This document shows, piece after piece, positions 1-5,940 of a DNA stretch of 17,727 nucleotides. How positions within the stretch are numbered: the first letter of the stretch is position 1; each line of letters begins with the position of its first letter. The stretch spans positions 1-17,727 of the forward strand of contig CAZTRE010000022.1 of the NCBI GenBank assembly GCA_964616405.1, in the 5' to 3' direction. The stretch comes from JAEDES01 sp964616405. Lineage in GTDB: Bacteria; Bacillota_I; Bacilli_A; RF39; UBA660. A program made the translations under genes and the position numbers. Below the pieces are notes generated by a model that had not been told where the DNA came from, searched no databases, and was given only the letters and a program-made list of their open reading frames with translations.

Positions 1-50
1 CTTGGTTTGGGACCAAGGGGTTGCAGGTTCAAATCCTGTCTTCCCGACCA
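1..50 (+). tRNA. tRNA-Pro (anticodon TGG), 3' part only
   Basis: The window opens inside a tRNA. An anticodon stem CTTGG/CCAAG encloses the loop TTTGGGA, giving anticodon TGG (proline, reads CCA and probably other CCN codons). A T arm follows (GCAGG, TTCAAAT, CCTGT), then the acceptor strand CTTCCCG, discriminator A and an encoded CCA at 48-50. The 5' acceptor and D arm lie before base 1. The CTTCCCG acceptor strand fits the usual CGGGAAG start of bacterial tRNA-Pro. Confidence 0.93.
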
Positions 51-82
51 TTTTGATTTTAACTCATATATTTGGGTTTGGT

Positions 83-110
83 AAAAGTACTTTTTTAGAA
101 GTACTTTTTT
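83..110 (+). terminator. Intrinsic terminator of the tRNA-Pro transcript
   Basis: A perfect 10-bp inverted repeat, AAAAGTACTT (83-92) and AAGTACTTTT (99-108), encloses a 6-nt loop and ends in a T tract. It lies 32 bp after the tRNA. The stop codon of the minus-strand nuclease gene starts 2 bp further on, so the hairpin may also end that converging transcript, although the T tract is poorer in that direction. Confidence 0.8.
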
Positions 111-111
111 G

Positions 112-861
112 TTATATGATTTCCTCAAAAATAGATGGCAAATCTGAATAGAAAATTTGAAATGAACTACCATGATTATATGGCTTTCCAGCATTAACTC
201 CATGTTTGTATATACCATATTTAATTTTTACAAATATTTTTCCTGAAGCTAGTGCCTCAATAAAACGCTCGTATGATGTTAATTTGTAAAATTTTGCATT
301 AGTATACTTTATATACTTTTCTCCTCTAACTATTTTTGTTTCGTTTTCCACTAAGCACAAGTTACTTAATTTTCTTTTAAAAGCTAGATATATTGAATGA
401 ATCTCCCAATATGTCTTTAATTCTATCGTTTTACCATTTGCGTGAGCCACATGTATATATAATCTATCCACTCCCGTATCGCAACACAATTTCATAATTA
501 ATGATTTTCCCCAATGTGTAAAGTTGGAGGAATTTAAAGTAATATATAGAACTTTGCTGCTAGTATATTTAGAATCATAAACCCCATATCTAGAAACAAA
601 TGCTTGTAAAGCCATTGGTTCTGGTCCATCAAGCATAAGACTAAACAATGTAATGGGAAATTTTGAATGCCTACTTTGTACTTTTATTTCTATATCATTA
701 TAGTCCGGAACTGCAAAATCATTTCGTCTAAGGCCAAGTAGATTTTCAAACAATAATCCATTTTCTCCGTGACCCAACTTGGGCACTTTTATCCAATTCA
801 TAGAATTTATTTCTTTAAATTTTTTTTCTAAAAGTTCAAAATCAGTTTTAATAAAATTCAC
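112..861 (-). CDS. MvaI/BcnI-family type II restriction endonuclease (lone)
   Basis: A protein of about 249 residues resembling the MvaI/BcnI restriction endonuclease family, monomeric PD-(D/E)XK nucleases cutting short CC-N-GG-like sites. The support is an N-terminal block with GHGENGLLFENLLGL (residues 30-44), the family's G-x-x-G-x-x-x-E-x-x-LG pattern. It is followed by a PD-(D/E)XK-like triad D53, E58, K60 in PDYNDIEIK. The C-terminal half holds a basic HGSSFQIFY segment. No DNA methyltransferase or other restriction partner is visible within the window. The longest reading frame starts at GTG (861), but the only good ribosome binding site, GAGGTG, runs into that codon. It is better placed for an ATT codon at 852-850, so the true start is uncertain; an ATG at residue 21 has no clear site. 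It sits beside tRNA-Pro, a common insertion position. Family assignment is from recalled motifs; cut specificity is unknown. Confidence 0.75.
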   Translation of the reverse strand: MNFIKTDFELLEKKFKEINSMNWIKVPKLGHGENGLLFENLLGLRRNDFAVPDYNDIEIKVQSRHSKFPITLFSLMLDGPEPMALQAFVSRYGVYDSKYTSSKVLYITLNSSNFTHWGKSLIMKLCCDTGVDRLYIHVAHANGKTIELKTYWEIHSIYLAFKRKLSNLCLVENETKIVRGEKYIKYTNAKFYKLTSYERFIEALASGKIFVKIKYGIYKHGVNAGKPYNHGSSFQIFYSDLPSIFEEII

Positions 862-925
862 CTCATCAATATTATTCGCATTTTTTTAGAAATTTCCGAA
901 TAAAATTAATAAAAAAGGTGATTTT

Positions 926-2095
926 ATGTCAAAAATTTTAACATGTTTGTGTTTAATAATTTTATTATGCAATATAAATGTGTCGGCTAAAGATACAGCA
1001 TCGGCTAGTATTGTAATTGATAATAATACAGGAAGGGTACTATACGAGAATAATATCCATGAAAAAAAATTGATTGCTTCGACAACAAAACTAATGACTG
1101 CAATCTTAACAATTGAGAATGCCACTTTAACAGATAGAATAAGAGTTGGAAATGAAATTTTAGATATGTATGGAACAAATATCTATATTGAAGTTGGCGA
1201 AGAGATTAATATTAATGATTTACTATACGGATTACTTTTGAGAAGTGGAAATGATGCGGCAAAGACTTTAGCCATAAATATAGATGGAAATGAAGAAAAG
1301 TTTGTACAGAGAATGAACCTAAAAGCTAAAGAGATTGGTATGAATGATACGATATTTGAAAATCCACATGGATTAGATGATAGTACTAAAAATTATTCTA
1401 CTGCATATGATATGGCACTTTTATCACAATATGTATCTAAAAATAAAACATATATGAAAATTGCAGGTACGAAGAAGTATGCTACGAAAACAAAAAATAA
1501 AAGCTATCTTTGGTATAATCGAAATAAACTTCTAAATACGTATGAGTATTGTACAGGAGGAAAAAATGGCTACACACCCGATGCGGGAAAAACACTTGTC
1601 ACAACCGCAGAAAAAGACAAACTGAGTTTAAGCGTTGTAACGTTAAACGATCCAAATATATATGAGACACATAAATATCTGTATGAAAAAATTTATAATA
1701 AATACCGGAACTATAAAATAATCGATAAAAAAACATTTAAACTAGAAAATTCTCTCTTTAATGATAAGGTATATATAAAAAGTTCTTTTACATATCCGCT
1801 TACCAAAGAGGAATTAAAACATATATCAACAAAAATTGTACAATTTAATGAAAATGAGATTAAAGATATTGTTGGCTATATACAGATCAAATTAGATAAT
1901 AAAATAATTGGACGAGTAAATATCTATAAAGATGACATCAAAAAAGAAGAGAAAATGACTCTCTTCAGAAAATTTAAAAACTACCTATTTGATACTCTAA
2001 AGAAATTAAAACCAGGTCTACAAAAAAGTCTAAATCCGGGCTTAGTTGTGCCTATACCACTGGATATATATAAGTCCGTTTTTCCAACAATATAG
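926..2095 (+). CDS. dacF: D-alanyl-D-alanine carboxypeptidase (DacF/PBP5 type)
   Basis: A secreted serine D,D-carboxypeptidase (class C low-molecular-weight PBP, peptidase S11) that removes the terminal D-Ala of peptidoglycan stem peptides. A signal peptide covers residues 1-21. The active-site motifs are S52-T-T-K55 and S107-G-N109, with ENPHGLDD at about 145-152 also typical. The third motif, normally KTG, reads K213-N-G215. A PBP5 C-terminal beta domain follows (about 260-340), then an amphipathic basic stretch near 345-366 that would be the usual membrane anchor. The length of 389 residues is typical of DacF. The start has a good site, AAAAAGGTGATTTTATG. The last 115 bp lie antisense to the end of the convergent phosphoesterase gene, and no terminator is seen between them. 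Whether it is DacF, DacA or DacB cannot be fixed from sequence alone. Confidence 0.9.
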   Translation: MSKILTCLCLIILLCNINVSAKDTASASIVIDNNTGRVLYENNIHEKKLIASTTKLMTAILTIENATLTDRIRVGNEILDMYGTNIYIEVGEEININDLLYGLLLRSGNDAAKTLAINIDGNEEKFVQRMNLKAKEIGMNDTIFENPHGLDDSTKNYSTAYDMALLSQYVSKNKTYMKIAGTKKYATKTKNKSYLWYNRNKLLNTYEYCTGGKNGYTPDAGKTLVTTAEKDKLSLSVVTLNDPNIYETHKYLYEKIYNKYRNYKIIDKKTFKLENSLFNDKVYIKSSFTYPLTKEELKHISTKIVQFNENEIKDIVGYIQIKLDNKIIGRVNIYKDDIKKEEKMTLFRKFKNYLFDTLKKLKPGLQKSLNPGLVVPIPLDIYKSVFPTI

Positions 2096-2895
2096 TGCTC
2101 ATCATAATATTTTTCTGCACCACTTTCTTTATATAATCCGCCTATAATCGGAATTCGCACAGTACCATTATGTGAATGACCTGACAAATATAAATTAACG
2201 GGATATTTGGCTAAAACGTCATCAACATAATCTGGTTTATGACCTGCAACGATTGTGTAAATGTCACTATTGTGTGTAGGATCGTTAAAATAATCAAATC
2301 CTTTAGAGATATCAACAGAGTTTGGCGAGGAATCGAGCCCAATAAAAATAATCGGTTGCATATCGTCTTTATAAATAAGGTCATACTCATTATCCAAAAC
2401 TATGAATTCACTTTGTTTCATTATTGTATAAAATAGCTCACGATCTTCTTCACCAGAAACAGCATATTTTCCTAATGTTGTTTTTATCTTCTTCAACAAA
2501 GAAATTAACTTTTCTTGTTCTTTGGTACTAAGTTCATAGGTTGAGTCAATTAAGTCCCCAGTAAAAATAACCAAATCTGGTTTTCTTTTATTTATTTGCT
2601 TTACTAAATTATCGACTTCATCATAAAAGACTGTTGTACCATAGTGCAAATCCGAAAATTGAATTATCTTTAATCCAGAAAAACTGCTGGGTAAGTTTTT
2701 ATCTACAATTCTTTCCTCTTTAACCGTTAGAATTCTTGATGAAATATATGTAGTATACAAGTAAAACATTATGAACAAAAAGACAATTACAAAAATAATT
2801 TTAAAAACTAAAATAACTATTTTTTTTCTTCGTTCATGTCTTTTTTCATTTATAATTTCTTGTTGCTTGTTCTGGTTTAATTCCTCTCGTGTCAT
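1981..2895 (-). CDS. Membrane-anchored metallophosphoesterase (YkuE/YaeI-like)
   Basis: A calcineurin-like metallophosphoesterase of 304 residues. A charged cytoplasmic head (1-25) and one membrane segment (about 26-48) place the catalytic domain outside. Motifs in order: SDLHYG with D82 and H84, TGDLID with D114 and D117, then GEED (148-151) where the family has GNHD, GHKPD with H219, and GHSHNG with H240 and H242. The C-terminal YISSGIGTTKPGFRLFCRP matches the usual end of this subfamily. YkuE/YaeI-like proteins act on phosphoester or pyrophosphate substrates in the envelope; the substrate here is unknown. Loss of the Asn and His of GNHD is odd, because they normally bind metal and assist catalysis. 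The start has the site TTGGTGAT. The gene stands alone, convergent and overlapping with the carboxypeptidase gene. Confidence 0.85.
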   Translation of the reverse strand: MTREELNQNKQQEIINEKRHERRKKIVILVFKIIFVIVFLFIMFYLYTTYISSRILTVKEERIVDKNLPSSFSGLKIIQFSDLHYGTTVFYDEVDNLVKQINKRKPDLVIFTGDLIDSTYELSTKEQEKLISLLKKIKTTLGKYAVSGEEDRELFYTIMKQSEFIVLDNEYDLIYKDDMQPIIFIGLDSSPNSVDISKGFDYFNDPTHNSDIYTIVAGHKPDYVDDVLAKYPVNLYLSGHSHNGTVRIPIIGGLYKESGAEKYYDEHYIVGKTDLYISSGIGTTKPGFRLFCRPGFNFFRVSNR

Positions 2896-2969
2896 TTATC
2901 ATCACCAATTATATTTTAACAAAAAATGCCTATACTTACTAGGAAAAAAGTTAATTTATAGTTTTATAG

Positions 2970-2997
2970 TAGAAAAAATATAAAAGTATGCTAAAAT
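2970..2997 (+). promoter_or_regulatory. Putative promoter of the cyclophilin gene
   Basis: An extended -10 element TGCTAAAAT (2989-2997) with a partial -35 TAGAAA (2970-2975) 16 bp upstream. The same TATGCTAAAAT core occurs in the tRNA-Ala promoter at 14956-14966. It implies a leader of about 110 nt, containing a small hairpin (TAACTA, 3-nt loop, TAGTTA, 3058-3072) of unknown role. Confidence 0.45.
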
Positions 2998-3116
2998 GAA
3001 TGTGGTAATTATATAAAATATGATGTAATTATAATTTAAAAAAAGTCATAAATACTGTAACTACCATAGTTATTGAGAGGAGTAGCTGCAAGGAATATGT
3101 AAAAAGGAGAAATAAG

Positions 3117-3830
3117 ATGGAAAATAATAAAAAAACAACTTTAATAATGTTTGGCACAATATTTTTAATTTTAATTGGGTTAGTAGTTGCCTTAATAATT
3201 ACAAAAAATAATGCCATAAAAAAAGTAACAAAAGAAGATTTATTAAATATTAATTATGAAATAGAGGGAAATGAAATGAATTTAGAACAATATCAAACAG
3301 AAAATCCAGTTGTTGCAATGCATATTGAGGGTTATGGTTCAATAGTAATAGAATTATATCCAAATGTTGCGGAAAATACTGTAAACAACTTTATATCTTT
3401 AGTCCAAAGTGGATTTTATGATAATAACACCTTCCATAGATTAGTTCCAGGATTTGTATTACAAGGTGGGGATCCAAATGGTCAAGGTACAGGAGGACCA
3501 GGTTATAGTATTAAAGGAGAATTTTCTGCTAATGGTTATAAAAACGACCTAAAGCATGAAGAAAAAGTCGTTTCTATGGCGAGAAGCCAAGCTTATGATT
3601 CAGCTGGAAGCCAATTCTTCATTATGTTAGGTGATGCATCGTATTTAGATGGTGAGTACGCTGCTTTTGGAAAGGTAATTGATGGATGGGATAACATCAG
3701 AAGAATTGCATCGACTGAAAGAGTAAGCAACTCTCAATCAGGACAACTTGCTGAAAACTTAAAAATAACCAAAGCCGTAGTAGACTTAAAAGGAAAAATA
3801 TATCGCGACGTAGAAAAGGTTGCTAAGTAA
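3117..3830 (+). CDS. Membrane-anchored cyclophilin-type peptidyl-prolyl isomerase
   Basis: A 237-residue cyclophilin with one N-terminal membrane segment (about 8-29) and no lipobox cysteine, so the isomerase domain faces outside. There it could help fold exported proteins by cis-trans isomerisation of proline bonds. The domain spans about 64-225. Key motifs are FHRLVPGFVLQGGDP (106-120, with the catalytic Arg at 108), SAGSQFFIM (162-170) and YAAFGKVIDGWD (181-192). The start has the strong site AAAAAGGAG. The gene is monocistronic: a putative promoter lies upstream and a terminator hairpin overlaps its stop codon. Bacillus uses a PrsA parvulin for extracytoplasmic folding; this protein may do a similar job, which is inference. 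Confidence 0.93.
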   Translation: MENNKKTTLIMFGTIFLILIGLVVALIITKNNAIKKVTKEDLLNINYEIEGNEMNLEQYQTENPVVAMHIEGYGSIVIELYPNVAENTVNNFISLVQSGFYDNNTFHRLVPGFVLQGGDPNGQGTGGPGYSIKGEFSANGYKNDLKHEEKVVSMARSQAYDSAGSQFFIMLGDASYLDGEYAAFGKVIDGWDNIRRIASTERVSNSQSGQLAENLKITKAVVDLKGKIYRDVEKVAK

Positions 3831-3847
3831 TTTAGTAACCTTTTCTC
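3812..3847 (+). terminator. Terminator overlapping the cyclophilin stop codon
   Basis: A long imperfect hairpin pairs 3812-3826 with 3832-3846 (15 pairs including one G-T), with a 5-nt loop that contains most of the TAA stop at 3828-3830. The 3' arm supplies the T-rich run (CCTTTTCT). The last codons of the gene therefore form the 5' arm. Confidence 0.75.
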
Positions 3848-3906
3848 TATTATAAATACAGGTAATATGATACAATAAAAAGTAAAGTAGTAAGGAGTAA
3901 AAGTTT

Positions 3907-5634
3907 ATGAAGGAATTCTTAGATAATTTAAAAAACACTTGGCAATATGCTAAGAAACAAAAGAATAAATTAATCGGTTACATGGCTTGTAATGTTTTCT
4001 CAATTTTTATTAGTATTTTTGTTCCTATATTAAGTGCTAACGTTATTGTAAAGCTAACAAGCAGTGAATTTAAACAAGTTTTATACATCAGTTTAGCCAT
4101 CCTTGCATGTGAACTTTTTAGAAATTTAATAAATTATTGTTCAAGATATTTTGCCCAAGTTAGTTACCGTGAAACATTCACCGATCTTCAAAGCGCATTG
4201 GGTAACGAAATACTAAAGTTAGAAAATAAAATTATTGATAATAACTCTTCGGGTGTATTCATCCAGCGTCTTACTAACGATACTAGTAGGATTGCCGATA
4301 TTTTTCATACTCTAAATAATTGTCTAACAAATATCATTACTAACATCGGTATTTTTATCGCCATATTTATTATTAATAAAATTGCCTTTTTTTACTTAAT
4401 ATTAATGATTTTATCGATTTATTTAGTTGAGAATAGGCGTATAAAATTATACAATGAACAAGATAAAATATATCGAAAAAATCGTGAAAACACTTCTGGA
4501 TTTGTTGGTGAATTGGTTCGGGGTGTTAGAGATATCAAAATGCTTAATGCCGAGAAAAGTTTTATGAAAGAGCTAAACAACAAAATTCAAGATTTAAACT
4601 CTCATCGCTATGCTATGCAAAAAGTTGACCGCAAATACACAATCTTAAGAGGTAATTTAATTGATTTATACGATACAGGGATGATTTTTCTCCTTGTTGT
4701 GTTAATAATAAAAGGGCATCTTGGTATAGCCAATGCTCTAGTTATACATAATTACATGAGCCGAGTAACCTCAATCGTTAGTTATGCAAGTATGCTTTTA
4801 AATGCTGTTAAAGATTTTAATTTATCTTCTGGAAGAATATTCGATATCATGAAAAGTGATGAATTTAAAAAAGAAGAGTTTGGGGTTAAAAAGATAAACA
4901 AAGTAAAGGGGAAAATATCTTTTGAAAATGTATCATTTTCTTATAATGAAGAACGCAAAATTATAAATAATCTTAACTTTACAATAAAAGCCAATGAAAC
5001 GGTTGCTTTTGTTGGAAAATCAGGGGTAGGAAAGACAACCATTTTTAACCTTCTATGTAAGATGTATGATATTGAATCAGGAACTATATCAATTGACGGA
5101 ATAAATATCCAAGAACTAGATAAAGAATCAATCCGTGGAAATATTACCGTCATCAGTCAAAATCCCTATATTTTTAATATGAGTATTCGCGACAATCTTC
5201 GACTAGTAAAAGAAGATTTAACTGAGGAAGAAATGATAAAGGCTTGTAAGTTAGCTTGCCTTCATGATTTTATAAATAAACTTCCTAATGGTTACGATAC
5301 GATTGTTGGAGAAGGGGGAATCAGTTTAAGCGGTGGTCAGCGCCAACGTTTAGCCATTGCCAGAGCCTTCGTACAAAAGACAGAAATAATTCTTTTTGAT
5401 GAAGCAACATCCGCCTTAGATAATGAAACACAAGCCAGTATTCAACAAGCAATTATCAATCTTCAAAAGAAATACACCATTTTAATTATTGCTCACCGAC
5501 TAAGTACAATCGTTCATAGTGATCGGATCCTTTTTATGACTGAAAAGGGAATAGAAGCGGAAGGAACTCATGAGGAATTACTTGCGACAAATGAAGATTA
5601 TCGTCTTCTATATGAAACAGAAGTATCTAACTAA
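3907..5634 (+). CDS. ABC exporter half-transporter (permease fused to ATPase)
   Basis: A type IV (MsbA/LmrA-like) exporter subunit of 575 residues. The membrane domain (1-about 310) has about six helices and the nucleotide-binding domain spans about 335-575. Motifs: Walker A GKSGVGKTT (370-378), Q-loop Q418, signature LSGGQ (474-478), Walker B IILFDE (494-499), D-loop SALD and H-loop H530 in AHRLST. It would work as a homodimer, or as a heterodimer with a second subunit that is not in the window. The substrate cannot be read from sequence. The start has TAAGGAG 9 nt upstream, and an extended -10 element TGATACAAT (3868-3876) could be its promoter. No obvious terminator follows before the valS leader promoter. 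Confidence 0.93.
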   Translation: MKEFLDNLKNTWQYAKKQKNKLIGYMACNVFSIFISIFVPILSANVIVKLTSSEFKQVLYISLAILACELFRNLINYCSRYFAQVSYRETFTDLQSALGNEILKLENKIIDNNSSGVFIQRLTNDTSRIADIFHTLNNCLTNIITNIGIFIAIFIINKIAFFYLILMILSIYLVENRRIKLYNEQDKIYRKNRENTSGFVGELVRGVRDIKMLNAEKSFMKELNNKIQDLNSHRYAMQKVDRKYTILRGNLIDLYDTGMIFLLVVLIIKGHLGIANALVIHNYMSRVTSIVSYASMLLNAVKDFNLSSGRIFDIMKSDEFKKEEFGVKKINKVKGKISFENVSFSYNEERKIINNLNFTIKANETVAFVGKSGVGKTTIFNLLCKMYDIESGTISIDGINIQELDKESIRGNITVISQNPYIFNMSIRDNLRLVKEDLTEEEMIKACKLACLHDFINKLPNGYDTIVGEGGISLSGGQRQRLAIARAFVQKTEIILFDEATSALDNETQASIQQAIINLQKKYTILIIAHRLSTIVHSDRILFMTEKGIEAEGTHEELLATNEDYRLLYETEVSN

Positions 5635-5665
5635 TCAAATAGCTAAACAAACTTTATAAAAAAAG

Positions 5666-5694
5666 TTGAAAATTCAAGTAATTTGTTATATAAT
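5666..5694 (+). promoter_or_regulatory. Promoter of the T-box-valS transcript
   Basis: A near-consensus vegetative promoter: -35 TTGAAA (5666-5671), a 17-bp spacer and -10 TATAAT (5689-5694). Transcription should start near 5701, at the beginning of the T-box leader. Confidence 0.85.
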
Positions 5695-5695
5695 C

Positions 5696-5920
5696 AATGC
5701 TAGATGCAGAGAAGTCGAGGAGTAAATATCCATTCTTTTAAAGAGAGTTCACGACAGGTGCGAGTGAATAAAGATAAATATTGAAGGTAGCGACAGAGCA
5801 TGAATCCTGAAATTAATAGTAAGTTTTCCCGGTTAATTCCGTTAAAAATATCAAGCTATCGTAAGATAGAAATTAAGGTGGTACCACGACAAGTTCGTCC
5901 TTTTGGATGACTTGTTTTTT
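5696..5920 (+). promoter_or_regulatory. Valine T-box riboswitch with terminator, controls valS
   Basis: A tRNA-sensing leader filling most of the 306-bp gap before valS. Stem I is closed by ATGCT (5697-5701) and AGCAT, with an inner GTCG/CGAC helix. The internal loop carries the AGTA motif on its 5' side and GAAGGTAG on its 3' side, where GTA (5787-5789) is the likely valine specifier codon. A stem III hairpin CTATC-GTAA-GATAG (5856-5869) follows. The hallmark T-box AAGGTGGTACCACG is at 5875-5888; its TGGT would pair with the ACCA end of uncharged tRNA. The competing terminator pairs 5889-5900 with 5905-5915 and ends in a T run (5914-5920). Uncharged tRNA-Val should favour the antiterminator and read-through into valS. 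The specifier assignment leans on the downstream gene. Confidence 0.95.
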
Positions 5921-5940
5921 AATTTTATAAAAGAAAGAAG

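Noticed and set aside
886..1125. Minus-strand open frame opposite the start of the carboxypeptidase gene
   Set aside because: It is antisense to the signal peptide and SxxK region of a clear gene; its hydrophobic translation is what AT-rich antisense produces.
2771..2983. Plus-strand open frame opposite the phosphoesterase N-terminus
   Set aside because: It is antisense to the conserved membrane anchor, has no ribosome binding site and no known motif.
5635..5940. Small gene or other RNA in the gap before valS
   Set aside because: The whole stretch is accounted for by a promoter, a T-box leader and its terminator.
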